The notes: a model not told the origin generated them from the sequence alone. A stretch of DNA of 64,000 bases from an uncultured Porphyromonadaceae bacterium (GCA_902461565.1 CABPYL010000002.1:66412-130411); one strand, 5' to 3'; shown: positions 1-8,806, numbered from the stretch's first letter. Program-made: numbers and translations.

Positions 1-1
1 A

Positions 2-199
2 TTCCGCCAGATTGATGGGCAGGAACGTCTGAATCGAGTGGTTCCCTTCAAGGTTATCAAGCAGGAGGGCAACAACGTAACCTACGAACTCACAGATAAG
101 GTGAACGATGCAGGTGTATTCCGCTACGGTTTCCGTATTTATCCCAAGAACGCGGAACTTCCTCACCGTCAGGACTTCGCTTACACTCGTTGGATCTGA
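2..199 (+). CDS. 3' end of alpha-glucan (glycogen/starch) phosphorylase-like protein, partial
   Basis: Only the last 65 codons lie in the window; the frame is open from base 2 to TGA at 197-199. The C-terminus, with FRIYPKN, LPHRQDF and a final RWI, matches the end of the Bacteroidetes alpha-glucan phosphorylases of the DUF3417/GT35 type as I remember them. Such enzymes release glucose-1-phosphate from glycogen in the cytoplasm. A GT5-like protein lies 3 kb downstream on the other strand, a common neighbourhood for this gene. The catalytic part is outside the window, so the call rests on a short conserved tail. Confidence 0.6.
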   Translation, partial: FRQIDGQERLNRVVPFKVIKQEGNNVTYELTDKVNDAGVFRYGFRIYPKNAELPHRQDFAYTRWI

Positions 200-302
200 T
201 TCCAACGAACATGAACATAATAGCGGGAGCGGCAGATGCTGTTCCCGTTTTTGTTTCATTGAGAGAGCTGTAAGGAGGGTGTTGCAAAATGCAATATAAA
301 CT

Positions 303-451
303 ACAAAATTTGACCGTCTGTAGAGACGTGTCTTTGACATGTCAGCATACGTAGGCCTGATTATCTGTGCGTTACGAGGCTGATTGTCTGAACGTTGCAA
401 GGCTGACGAGTCGTCAAAGGCACATCCCTACAGGCAAAAATTAGATTTTGT
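303..451. repeat. Nested imperfect palindrome enclosing 23-25 bp tandem units
   Basis: In the 354-bp gap after the phosphorylase, arm 318-338 (CTGTAGAGACGTGTCTTTGAC) pairs with 413-433 at 18 of 21 positions. An outer ACAAAAT (303-309) pairs with ATTTTGT (445-451). Between the arms are about 2.5 degenerate direct units built on AGGCTGATT-TCTG--CGTT: 349-373, 374-396 and a partial one at 397-407. No second copy was found in the window. A separate short palindrome, TTCCTAC-TG-GTAGGAA, lies at 475-490. No gene is apparent between 200 and 553. Confidence 0.7.
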
Positions 452-553
452 GTTTTGACTGTTTTGACACAGCCTTCCTACTGGTAGGAATGGAATTTCG
501 TATTTTTGATAGTTTTGTCCCCTTCCATATCGCATCCTATCTGTAGAAATCTT

Positions 554-1699
554 TTAATCATCACAGACCGGGCGTATATAAAACTTACAAAAACGATTGT
601 TTGAATCGTCTACGTCAGGTTTCGAGTCTCGCCAGTCATCAACAATGAGTGAATAGGCTCCGCAACAAGTGGATTCACGCGTATCTGTCCAGTAACATGC
701 GTAAGAACCTGTCCCAAATAATGGCAAAATTATAGAATTCCCATTCGGTCCAATCGCTTTTATCTCATTTTCTCCCAGGCCATTTTTAACGACCTTAAAT
801 GTACATTTTGATACGAACTCTTCACATTCCTCTTTTGTCGGCAATCTCCACGCTCCTCCCCAATGTGTACGAGCTATATCATATTTTGTCCCTCCAATCT
901 TATAAATATTAGCATCTTCAGGATATTCATTATTGTTTTCAGATGATTTTGAACCTGTTGGATCAGCCCAACCATACCTACAGAACATATTAAACAAGGT
1001 ATCACCTCCTAAATTATAGCTTGCCCATTTTACAGATAACCCAAGATCCACTGCTTGTGCCGGCTTTGACAGAGAAAGAGATTGTGAGGCCAGTTTTTGT
1101 TTCCGCTTATTCCATATATCGACATGAACTTTGCCAATATCTGTAAGTGAAATGGTAAAATCGTCCCAATTCATCATTGAGTAAAGTATGTCTTCAGATG
1201 ATCTGTAAAGCTGCATATCTACAACACCTATGATCTTAGCTTCGAATCTGGCTCCATCTTTGTTAAAAAAAATCGTGATATTTGCGTCGTAACTCTCCGG
1301 ATCCGACCATTCTGTATTGGTTCCTTCCGAATTATTAAAATCAAATGTAGAGTAAATGCCGATTCTGAATGACCCCCAAAGGGAACTGCCATACAGCTCT
1401 ATATTATGCGAGTAGTACTTTGGTCCGTCGTCTATTTGAGTTACTCCTCCGGATGACCATCCTTCTATGGATGTGCCTAAATCTTTGATGTTGACATTTT
1501 TATTATCATCAAAAATCGTACAATATCCATCTTCAAGGATAAAATGAAGTTCCTTCACGACATCCGATGCTTTATTTCCATTCGCAAACTCAAATATAGA
1601 ATTCTTGCATAGCAATACGTATTCATTTTTAATCGAGAAAGCTGGCGAGGCTATTGTCAGAAATAAGATAAGATGAATAATTGATACGAATTTGTTCAT
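554..1699 (-). CDS. Secreted protein with a C-terminal Fib_succ_major/DUF1566-like domain, function unknown
   Basis: The 381-residue product begins with a signal peptide (hydrophobic residues 6-20). I do not recognise residues 25-215. From about residue 220 the pattern AVDLGLSVKWASYNLG, then WADP, GGAWRLPTKEECEEF, YWT and a final FYIRPVCD is the hallmark of the Fibrobacter succinogenes major paralogous/DUF1566-like domain, often found in secreted Bacteroidales proteins. It is encoded alone behind its own promoter (1794-1824). A surface or periplasmic binding role is only a guess. The base composition is more AT-rich than that of its neighbours, which suggests an accessory gene. Confidence 0.7.
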   Translation of the reverse strand: MNKFVSIIHLILFLTIASPAFSIKNEYVLLCKNSIFEFANGNKASDVVKELHFILEDGYCTIFDDNKNVNIKDLGTSIEGWSSGGVTQIDDGPKYYSHNIELYGSSLWGSFRIGIYSTFDFNNSEGTNTEWSDPESYDANITIFFNKDGARFEAKIIGVVDMQLYRSSEDILYSMMNWDDFTISLTDIGKVHVDIWNKRKQKLASQSLSLSKPAQAVDLGLSVKWASYNLGGDTLFNMFCRYGWADPTGSKSSENNNEYPEDANIYKIGGTKYDIARTHWGGAWRLPTKEECEEFVSKCTFKVVKNGLGENEIKAIGPNGNSIILPLFGTGSYACYWTDTRESTCCGAYSLIVDDWRDSKPDVDDSNNRFCKFYIRPVCDD

Positions 1700-1793
1700 G
1701 GTTTAATATATGGCAGGAACACCGAACTATTTTGATAAGAGATACGTGCGATATTTTTGCTGTATCCAAAGCTGTTGGCAGACTTTTGAAATA

Positions 1794-1824
1794 CAAAGAT
1801 AATTCTTATGACTATATCTTCCAA
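1794..1824 (-). promoter_or_regulatory. Bacteroidetes-type promoter for the secreted DUF1566-like gene
   Basis: On the minus strand: -33 TTG (1824-1822), a 20-bp spacer, -7 TATCTTTG (1801-1794). This predicts a start near 1787 and a leader of about 90 nt before the ATG at 1699. The remainder of the 1700-2006 gap contains no convincing gene; a 60-codon plus-strand frame at 1681-1863 crosses this promoter and is dismissed. Confidence 0.65.
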
Positions 1825-1964
1825 CTTCTCATATTTCAATGGATTGTGTTTAATATTTGTTAACTCAAACGATAGTCAGTGTAAGATTACATACAGAATG
1901 CGGCGTGTCCTGAAATGAATGTGCACGACCGCTCCCAACCCCGGAATGTGGACATAAACATAAA

Positions 1965-1987
1965 AAAGCCGGCTTTGGGCCGGCTTT
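1965..1987 (-). terminator. Intrinsic terminator after the DUF4270 gene
   Basis: AAAGCCGGC (1965-1973) pairs perfectly with GCCGGCTTT (1979-1987). On the minus strand the stem is followed by a run of T residues (from the A-run at 1962-1967), 19 bp past the stop of the DUF4270 gene. Confidence 0.85.
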
Positions 1988-2006
1988 CAGAAATTTATGT
2001 GTGATT

Positions 2007-3392
2007 TTAATGGGCTTTCTGTACGGTATAGGTCAACTTGATTTTAACCTTGTCGAGATCCACACAGCCCATGACGGGTGAGATGAGATAGGGCTGAACG
2101 TCTGTAACAGTATACTGCGTGGTGTAGCTGTAACTGCTGACAATAGCCTCCTGTGTAACCTGTACCGGGACGAGGCAGAATGTATAATCTTCTTCGGTGA
2201 TTTCCTTGCTGTCCTGAGCTTTGTCTAACAGATCCAGTAGATACGAACGCATATCGCCGAAAGAGTATCCGGTGCCTGCGCTGTATGTAGCGTAGAACGA
2301 TGTTTTATTGTCAGGTAGTTTGTTGTTGCGGAAGAAAGCATCGCGGTCTTTCTTGAGAACGAGCAGGACATATGGCGGGGGAGTAACCGATGCGTTATTA
2401 GATATGGAATCGCAGGGAATCGTCATAGTAAGGTTGTTAAGTACCGCTATGGTGTTCTTGCTATAGTCCTCGATGAGTTTTTTTCCAGGGAGTTTGATTT
2501 CCATTTCGTAGCCGAGAGGAGCGACGAGCAGGTCCTTGCCTTCGTTGAACAGATTCTCCAGTGTCGGCGACATTTTGTAGCTCAGGTTGTTGTTGCTGAT
2601 AACCTCGGGCGTGGACAGCATATATTGGTGAACGCTGTTAATCGTATCATTCAGGGAATCGTTTACTTCTGTTATCTTGCGCAAGTAGAATGTAAGGGAT
2701 GCACTGGAGATAACAGTCATACGGCCACTGCCGAAACTGGAACGCATATACACGCCGGGGAAAACGTTTTCGGAAAAAATCTCGCCGTTGGCAAAGTTGG
2801 CCGGATTATCCTGGAAATTCTTGAAAATATCCTGCCCGAGCTTCTGTGGCAACTTTACGAGTATTTCGCGATAGGTTTCGGTACTGTTCAGCTGATTGCT
2901 TTCCGGCAGTGTATTGTAGGTTGTTGTGGCAAGCGGTGTGGTGTTGTAATATCCGTCGGGGTTGAAGTCGCTGGATATGGATGTTGGCAGCGCCTTGTTC
3001 AGCGGATATACCGTAAGCCCCATAGGAGCGATAGAGTCACCGATATAATTGCCGATAGCATATCGGAGGGTAAGGAAAAGCGAATCTACGTTATTATAAC
3101 TGTAATTGGCAGTGTCCAGAGCAGTGGAGGGGAGAAACTGCGTAACAACATCGCTTGTCAGAGTCCCGTAGTTTTCTATCGCGAGATTGCCGAGGACAAA
3201 ACTCGAGGCCTTGGGGCGAATGCTCGCCATTTTCAGAGTTTTGCCTTCCACAGTATAGGCCGAATCGATTACAATAGTAACGTCGCTGCCCGTGAGTGAT
3301 GAGCCGATTGTAGATGTAGTATCTTCATCGCAGCTGTAAATGGCTCCTGCCAGAAACGCTGCAAGCAGAATTTTGATGCTGCTGTTTGTCAT
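2007..3392 (-). CDS. DUF4270 family lipoprotein
   Basis: This 461-residue protein starts with a lipoprotein signal ending in lipobox AIYSC (Cys 21), followed by acidic residues (DED). The overall pattern, with GSSLTGSDV near the N-terminus, a long beta-rich middle and PYLISPVMGCVDLDKVKIKLTYT near the end, fits DUF4270. These proteins are outer-membrane-anchored, of unknown function, and in Bacteroidetes are typically encoded beside the GT5-like gene found here 51 bp upstream. The two are probably co-transcribed and end at the terminator at 1965-1987. Localisation is inferred; no enzyme motif is visible. Confidence 0.8.
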   Translation of the reverse strand: MTNSSIKILLAAFLAGAIYSCDEDTTSTIGSSLTGSDVTIVIDSAYTVEGKTLKMASIRPKASSFVLGNLAIENYGTLTSDVVTQFLPSTALDTANYSYNNVDSLFLTLRYAIGNYIGDSIAPMGLTVYPLNKALPTSISSDFNPDGYYNTTPLATTTYNTLPESNQLNSTETYREILVKLPQKLGQDIFKNFQDNPANFANGEIFSENVFPGVYMRSSFGSGRMTVISSASLTFYLRKITEVNDSLNDTINSVHQYMLSTPEVISNNNLSYKMSPTLENLFNEGKDLLVAPLGYEMEIKLPGKKLIEDYSKNTIAVLNNLTMTIPCDSISNNASVTPPPYVLLVLKKDRDAFFRNNKLPDNKTSFYATYSAGTGYSFGDMRSYLLDLLDKAQDSKEITEEDYTFCLVPVQVTQEAIVSSYSYTTQYTVTDVQPYLISPVMGCVDLDKVKIKLTYTVQKAH

Positions 3393-3443
3393 GATGATGA
3401 ATAAAATTTCAGGTCGGATTTGTGGCCTGAGATTAGATATACG

Positions 3444-4256
3444 TCAGAGGGATTTGAAAAATTCGAAAAAATCAGAGCTGTCGTTGCCTTCGTCGAAAGG
3501 CATGAACGGTTTGCCGGATGTTTTTGCGTAGTCGAGGGCCGTCTGATTGGAATCAGCACCACTGTCGATAACAGCATCGGAGAAATCGATTGCCAGACGG
3601 TTCAGACGTTCAAAGTCGATAAGGCCATCTTCTGTAGCGATACTCTTTACCTGTTCCTCATTCAATCCTTCCTGCATGAGTTTGTCCACCATGCGTTTGT
3701 CAAGTTCGCCATCGAAAGGCTTGCCGGAAATAGCATAAACAATCTTATTTTCAGTGAACGAAGGGTCTTCGCTGTATATACTGCGAAGATACATGGGAAC
3801 AAGCGCGGTAATCCAACCTACGCAGATAACCAGATCGGGATTCCAGCGCAACTTCTTCACGGTTTCGATAACGCCGCGCACAAAAAATATTGCGCGTTCG
3901 TCGTTTGTTTCCGGATCATCGTCGGTTTCAAGGGATTTCTGTTGCGTATGACGGCAGAAGTAATCGTCGTTATCGATGAAATAAACCTGGAGGCGTGTGG
4001 GCTGAAGGGTAGCGACCTTTATGATAAGAGGATGGTCGGTATCGTCGATGGAAATATTCAAGCCTGACAGCCTGATTACTTCATGGAGCTGATTGCGGCG
4101 TTCGTTAATTGCACCGTAACGCGGCATGAAACATCTTACTTCAGCACCTTTCTCCTGAAGTTTGAGAGCCATCAATCGGCTGAAATCGGCCATCGCTGTG
4201 CCGGTGAGGTAAGGGTCTATCTCCTGAGAGACGAGCAGCACTTTTTTTACGTCCAT
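3444..4256 (-). CDS. GT5-like half-length protein (glycogen/starch synthase N-terminal domain only)
   Basis: The 270-residue cytoplasmic protein resembles only the N-terminal Rossmann half of glycogen synthase: KKVLLVSQEIDPYLT at the start, RCFMPRYG near residue 43, and PDLVICVGWITALVP near residue 140. A full GlgA is about 480 residues and has a second, nucleotide-sugar-binding half that is absent here. The K-x-G-G loop of the active synthase is replaced by TGTAMAD (about residues 18-24). Databases commonly label it glycogen/starch synthase, but catalysis looks unlikely; a regulatory or scaffolding role is inference. A -7 element TACCTTTG lies at 4312-4305, with no clear -33. Confidence 0.75.
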   Translation of the reverse strand: MDVKKVLLVSQEIDPYLTGTAMADFSRLMALKLQEKGAEVRCFMPRYGAINERRNQLHEVIRLSGLNISIDDTDHPLIIKVATLQPTRLQVYFIDNDDYFCRHTQQKSLETDDDPETNDERAIFFVRGVIETVKKLRWNPDLVICVGWITALVPMYLRSIYSEDPSFTENKIVYAISGKPFDGELDKRMVDKLMQEGLNEEQVKSIATEDGLIDFERLNRLAIDFSDAVIDSGADSNQTALDYAKTSGKPFMPFDEGNDSSDFFEFFKSL

Positions 4257-4399
4257 TCTCTATGGTTGTTGTTTTGAGGAGAGGTTTGACTATAATATTA
4301 CCTGCAAAGGTAGCGATTTTTTTTTACATAAATGCCCTCCAGAACTAACTGATTATTGTTTTTTTGCTTTTTTAGGTTTCATTTTACATTCGTAATCCG

Positions 4400-4407
4400 T
4401 AATTTTG
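4400..4407 (+). promoter_or_regulatory. Probable -7 element for the DsbD-like/mazG/topB operon
   Basis: TAATTTTG matches TAnnTTTG and lies 48 bp before the ATG at 4455. The expected -33 position holds only GTTTC, so the call is weak. A minus-strand -7 (4305-4312) for the GT5-like gene is 88 bp away, so the two units diverge from this gap. Confidence 0.45.
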
Positions 4408-4454
4408 TACCAAAATTTTCAATAGGTGCAAAACAAACATTAACATGATCCGGC

Positions 4455-5423
4455 ATGAAATCCATTGAAAAGTCGATATTGTGTTTTATATTTTCGGCAG
4501 TATTGTGTGCGGTGTCGACACATGCTGCTGAAAAACAGACTGTTGTGTGGAGTGCCGATATCACCGAAGTATGCGATGGTTCGGCAACGCTTACAGTACA
4601 AGGCAAAATAGCGTCAGGATGGCACATATATGGTTTCGAGATGCCTTTGTTCGGCGATGAAGCCGGTGCTCCTGACCCTACTTCGTTGGAACTATATCTG
4701 CCGGCAGGTGTCGTTACTGATGGAGACATGAAAAAAACGGGAGACTGTACCGTACGTTTTGATGATTTCATGAATCTGAATCTGCCTTGGATTACCGGCA
4801 CAGCAACATTTGTGCAGAAATTAAAGGTTGCATACGGAGCATCCGGCAAAATCGAGGGTACTGTTAATTATATGGCCTGCACCGAGCAGGCATGTACACC
4901 ACCGTCGAAATATGAGTTTTCGCTTGCATTCGGTTCTACGGACATTGCTGGAGAAAAGATTGCCGGAAGTAATGAAGTTGTGAAAGATGTGAGCAGAAGA
5001 GCTGTGGATACCGTGGAGGAGCAAGTCGTTAGTAGTGGAGAACCGCAACGCCATCCGGTTAAAGCCGCAATCGCACTTGCCGTTGCGCTTGCCTTTATAG
5101 CATGTGCTTGCTTTTGCTTTGGTGGCGGCAGAAAATTCGCAACGCTGCGAATCGTTTCCGGCTTTGTTGCACTCGCTGTTGTCGGAGCTGCCATGTATGT
5201 AGCGGAAAATGCTATGGATCTGAATATTATGGGTCGTGCAGGACTGTATGCAGCCTGGTGTGTCATTTTGGTACTTCTGTCGCTGTATCTCCTTGGTAAA
5301 CTGCGATTCGCAGGTGACGGACAACCAGAACATATAACATCGCCTCGTATTATAGTGGCCGTTATTCTCCTCACAATGGCCCTGTGCCTTTATTTATCAA
5401 TCAACTTCACACCACTTCAATGA
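4455..5423 (+). CDS. Membrane protein with DsbD-alpha-like periplasmic domain and four TM helices
   Basis: The 322-residue protein has a signal peptide (to about residue 24) and a periplasmic beta domain resembling the DsbD N-terminal domain: GWHIYGFEMP near 55, then MACTEQACTPP near 137, whose two cysteines match the redox pair of DsbD-alpha. Instead of the 8-TM CcdA-like core and the C-terminal thioredoxin domain of DsbD, it carries four predicted TM segments (about 200-221, 225-247, 257-283, 297-318), the first with Cys residues (ACACFCF). It may accept electrons from another CcdA-type protein. The stop codon overlaps the mazG start as ATGA, so translation is probably coupled. Confidence 0.65.
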   Translation: MKSIEKSILCFIFSAVLCAVSTHAAEKQTVVWSADITEVCDGSATLTVQGKIASGWHIYGFEMPLFGDEAGAPDPTSLELYLPAGVVTDGDMKKTGDCTVRFDDFMNLNLPWITGTATFVQKLKVAYGASGKIEGTVNYMACTEQACTPPSKYEFSLAFGSTDIAGEKIAGSNEVVKDVSRRAVDTVEEQVVSSGEPQRHPVKAAIALAVALAFIACACFCFGGGRKFATLRIVSGFVALAVVGAAMYVAENAMDLNIMGRAGLYAAWCVILVLLSLYLLGKLRFAGDGQPEHITSPRIIVAVILLTMALCLYLSINFTPLQ

Positions 5424-6211
5424 ATAATACTCGCTCAGAACAGCTTGAGGCTCTTGGCCGGCTGTTGGATACACTCGACATCCTACGTGTAAAGTGTCCC
5501 TGGGATGCCAAACAGACTAATGAAAGTTTACGCCCCAACACTGTTGAGGAAGTTTTTGAACTTACTCAGGCACTGATGGACGATAAACCCGACGAAATCA
5601 AGAAAGAACTTGGCGATGTGCTTCTGCACGTAATTTTCTATGCCAAGATAGGATCCGAGAGCGGGCGTTTTGATATTGGCGATGTTGCCAATGCCCTTAA
5701 CGACAAACTTATATATCGTCATCCGCATATCTTCGGTAATGTCGAAGCAAAAGATGCCGAAACTGTAATACAAAACTGGGAGCAATTAAAACTGAAGGAG
5801 AAAGGCGGTAATCGTACTGTGCTTGCTGGTGTTCCTGCTGCATTGCCAGCGCTAATCAAATCGTTCCGCATACAGGAAAAAGCCGCAAATGTAGGCTTCG
5901 ACTGGGAGCAGCGTGAGCAAGTGTGGGATAAGGTCGCCGAGGAGACCGGTGAGGTGCGCCAGGCCATTGCTGAAAATAGCAAGGACAATATCGAAGCAGA
6001 ATTCGGCGATTTGCTTTTCAGCATTGTAAATGCTGCTCGTCTTTATGGAGTAAATCCGGAAAATGCTCTTGAACGTACTAATCGTAAGTTTATCACTCGC
6101 TTCAATTGGCTTGAAGCCAAAGCTAAGGAAAACGGCCGGAACCTGAAGGATATGACACTTGCCGAACTGGACGCCATGTGGAACCAGGCAAAGAAGGAAA
6201 CGGGAATCTGA
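5420..6211 (+). CDS. mazG: Nucleoside triphosphate pyrophosphohydrolase MazG
   Basis: This 263-residue cytoplasmic enzyme hydrolyses (d)NTPs to NMP and PPi, cleansing the nucleotide pool. Two MazG repeats are visible. The first has CPWDAKQTNESLRPNTVEEVFEL and KKELGDVLLHVIFYA (Mg-binding EExxE..ExxD pattern); the second has EETGEVRQAI and EAEFGDLLFSIVNAAR. The start at 5420 was preferred over an upstream in-frame ATG at 5384 because it lies in an ATGA overlap with the previous stop and aligns with the family start. topB follows 9 bp later. Confidence 0.92.
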   Translation: MNNTRSEQLEALGRLLDTLDILRVKCPWDAKQTNESLRPNTVEEVFELTQALMDDKPDEIKKELGDVLLHVIFYAKIGSESGRFDIGDVANALNDKLIYRHPHIFGNVEAKDAETVIQNWEQLKLKEKGGNRTVLAGVPAALPALIKSFRIQEKAANVGFDWEQREQVWDKVAEETGEVRQAIAENSKDNIEAEFGDLLFSIVNAARLYGVNPENALERTNRKFITRFNWLEAKAKENGRNLKDMTLAELDAMWNQAKKETGI

Positions 6212-6220
6212 TAGCGGAAC

Positions 6221-8251
6221 ATGAAGGTTTGTATTACCGAGAAACCCAGTGTGGCAGCTACTATTGCTTCCATTCTGGGCGCTAATGAACGTCATCAGGG
6301 ATATTTTGAGGGCGGAGGCTATCGCGTTACATGGACTTATGGTCATCTATGCGGCCTTCTTGCCCCTGAGGATTACAATACATCCTGGAAATCGTGGGCA
6401 CTGAGTACTTTGCCCATGCTTCCGGCAAAATACGATATTAAGCTGCTTGATAACGACGGGTACAGACAACAGTTCAATGTAATCAAGAATCTGATTGCCG
6501 ACGCCGACGAGGTGATAAACTGCGGTGATGCCGGCCAGGAGGGTGAGCTTATACAGCGATGGGTGATGAGGATGGCAGATACCACATGTCCCGTGTACCG
6601 CCTTTGGACTTCTTCGCTTACTGACGAGGCAATCCGCGACGGATTCGCGAACCTGAAACCGCAGACCGATTACGACCGTCTTTTTTATGCCGGGCTTTCC
6701 CGTTCTATCGGCGACTGGATTCTCGGCATGAACGCTACGCGGCTATATACGGTGAAGTATGCGGCCCGCAAGCAGGTATTGTCGATAGGTCGTGTGCAGA
6801 CGCCGACTCTGGCACTTATCGTGAAGCGACAGCGTGAAATAGAATGTTTCGAGCCCAGGGATTCGTGGGAACTGCATACTCTTTACCGTAATGTCGATTT
6901 TACATCTACAGGCGAACGGTTCGAGACGGAAAGTGCCGGTAAAAGCGTGGTGGAAACAATTGCTCCACTGCCGTTTGTTATAAAATCGGTAACAAAAAAA
7001 CGCGGACGTGAGTCGGCTCCGAGGCTTTTCGACCTTACCTCGATGCAGGTTGAGTGCAACAAGAAATGGGGCTGGACTGCCGAGCATACGCTTGCCCTTA
7101 TCCAGGGGTTATACGAAAAGAAGCTGACCACATATCCGCGCGTGGATACAACATATCTGTCGGATGATATTCACCCGAAGATTGCGCCTACGTTACGCCA
7201 GATGACACCTTACGCGAGCATTACGGAGCCGATTCTTGCTAATCCTATCCCCAAAAGCAAGAAAATATTCGACAATTCCAAGGTTACCGATCACCATGCC
7301 ATTATTCCCACCGGGCAGTATCCGTCGGGACTGGATGGCGATGAAAAGAAGTTGTACCATCTTATTGCCATGCGTTTTATCGGCGTGTTCTATCCTGACT
7401 GCCAGTTCGAATTCACAACAGTGCTCGGCGAAGCTGGCAAAGAGGAATTCAAGGCCACTGGCAAAGTGATAGTTTCCCCCGGCTGGCGCACTCTCTTTCA
7501 TGATAAGCCGGATAAGTCAGACAAGAATGATAAGTCTACCGAAGAACAGACGCTTCCGGTTTTTAACGAAGGAGAGACCGGGCCTCATCTACCCTCGCTG
7601 GCAAAAAAGACATCGCAGCCGCCAAAATACTACACAGATGGTACGCTGCTGCGTGCAATGGAAACCGCAGGCCGGACAGTAGATAGTGACGAGTTGCGTG
7701 AAGCTCTTAAAGAAAACGGTATCGGACGCCCGTCTACGCGTGCCGGTATAATAGATACGTTGATTAAGCGTCGTTATATTGTGCGTGAACGCAAAAATAT
7801 TATGGCCACACAGGCCGGTATCGATCTTATTGACCTTATTCAGGAGGAACTGCTGAAATCTGCGGCTCTTACCGGGCTTTGGGAGAATAAGTTGCGCCGA
7901 ATCGAATCCGGACAGTTCGCTCCGGCGAGATTCATTAACGAAATCAGCGATATGGTACGCCAGATTGTAGGAAATGTGCTTGCCGACAATACTATCCGCC
8001 GCATAGGTTCTGTGCCTGAGGCGGAACCTGAGAAAAAAGCTTCGGTAGCCAAGAAACCGCGAGCACCGAGGATTAAGGATATCAGCCAGATACCGTGTCC
8101 TGTGTGCGGCGATGGCCATTTGGTGAAAGGTCGTACGGCCTATGGGTGCAGCCGCTATGCACAGGGATGCAAATTTATTCTGCCGTTTGCATTATGCCCG
8201 GCAGAATCGACGCCCTCGCAGGTTGCGAAAGCTGCAAAAAAGCAGAAATAA
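6221..8251 (+). CDS. topB: DNA topoisomerase III (type IA)
   Basis: This 676-residue enzyme relaxes and decatenates DNA by transient single-strand breakage. The TOPRIM domain begins MKVCITEKPSVA and contains NCGDAGQEGELIQRW (about 99-113). The catalytic tyrosine lies in KLTTYPRVDTTYLS (about 305-318), and RPSTRAGII and ALIQGLYEKK are typical. The C-terminus carries one four-cysteine zinc-ribbon-like unit (CPVCGDGHL, then C and C about 18-24 residues later). It is last in a three-gene operon and ends directly against the converging cyclo-ligase gene with no spacer, so there is no room for a terminator between them. Confidence 0.95.
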   Translation: MKVCITEKPSVAATIASILGANERHQGYFEGGGYRVTWTYGHLCGLLAPEDYNTSWKSWALSTLPMLPAKYDIKLLDNDGYRQQFNVIKNLIADADEVINCGDAGQEGELIQRWVMRMADTTCPVYRLWTSSLTDEAIRDGFANLKPQTDYDRLFYAGLSRSIGDWILGMNATRLYTVKYAARKQVLSIGRVQTPTLALIVKRQREIECFEPRDSWELHTLYRNVDFTSTGERFETESAGKSVVETIAPLPFVIKSVTKKRGRESAPRLFDLTSMQVECNKKWGWTAEHTLALIQGLYEKKLTTYPRVDTTYLSDDIHPKIAPTLRQMTPYASITEPILANPIPKSKKIFDNSKVTDHHAIIPTGQYPSGLDGDEKKLYHLIAMRFIGVFYPDCQFEFTTVLGEAGKEEFKATGKVIVSPGWRTLFHDKPDKSDKNDKSTEEQTLPVFNEGETGPHLPSLAKKTSQPPKYYTDGTLLRAMETAGRTVDSDELREALKENGIGRPSTRAGIIDTLIKRRYIVRERKNIMATQAGIDLIDLIQEELLKSAALTGLWENKLRRIESGQFAPARFINEISDMVRQIVGNVLADNTIRRIGSVPEAEPEKKASVAKKPRAPRIKDISQIPCPVCGDGHLVKGRTAYGCSRYAQGCKFILPFALCPAESTPSQVAKAAKKQK

Positions 8252-8806
8252 TCAGCGGCGACGTCCGCGAACAGTTTCATGCCCGTCCGCAACTACAATG
8301 TGGACGGGTATGTCATGTTCTTCTGTGTCGAATTCATCGAAAAGCTGAAAATCGTAACATACGCCCACGGTAATGGCCCGTGAGCGGCTGAGGAGACGGT
8401 CGTAATATCCATTCCCGCGGCCAACGCGGTTACCGTGGCTGTCGAACGCCACGGCAGGAACTATCACAAGGTCTATTTCGTTGATGTCTACAGTATCATC
8501 GCCATCAGGCTCTTCGATATGGAATGCTCCCAGGTGCATGTGCGAGCGTTCGTACGGCAATATCTCGAGGTCGAGGCCGTTCACACGCGGCAGATAGAAC
8601 TGCTTTGTACCGGCCATCGAATCGATGAATTCCCTGGTTGACAATTCATCTGGCAGCGAATGGTACATCAGTATTCGGTCGGCCATTACGAATGCTGCGA
8701 GCTTTTGCACTCTTTCGAATACGCGCCGGGCTGCCGCACTTTTCTCAGCAGCATCCAGCATTGTTTTTCTTGCGCGCACCTGGCGGCGTATCTCTTCTTT
8801 TGTCAT
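8252..8806 (-). CDS. 5-formyltetrahydrofolate cyclo-ligase
   Basis: This 184-residue enzyme converts 5-formyl-THF to 5,10-methenyl-THF with ATP, recycling a folate storage form. The signature VPAVAFDSHGNRVGRGNGYYDRLL (about 121-144) contains the ATP-binding G-x-G-x-GYYDR loop; the basic N-terminus (KEEIRRQVRARK) is also typical. It is the last gene of the nine-gene minus-strand run. Its ATG overlaps the TGA of the protease gene (ATGA at 8803-8806). The family is called YgfA or MTHFS; no symbol is assigned. Confidence 0.93.
   Translation of the reverse strand: MTKEEIRRQVRARKTMLDAAEKSAAARRVFERVQKLAAFVMADRILMYHSLPDELSTREFIDSMAGTKQFYLPRVNGLDLEILPYERSHMHLGAFHIEEPDGDDTVDINEIDLVIVPAVAFDSHGNRVGRGNGYYDRLLSRSRAITVGVCYDFQLFDEFDTEEHDIPVHIVVADGHETVRGRRR

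Noticed and set aside
1681..1863. 60-codon plus-strand frame opposite the start of the secreted DUF1566-like gene
   Set aside because: It overlaps the consensus minus-strand promoter and encodes no recognisable sequence.
3444..4256. Truncated glgA pseudogene
   Set aside because: No C-terminal remnant exists downstream, the frame is intact, and the short form with DUF4270 next to it is typical of the order.
4455..5423. Frameshifted full-length DsbD
   Set aside because: The frame is continuous, and downstream sequence in other frames shows no CcdA core or thioredoxin domain; mazG follows immediately.
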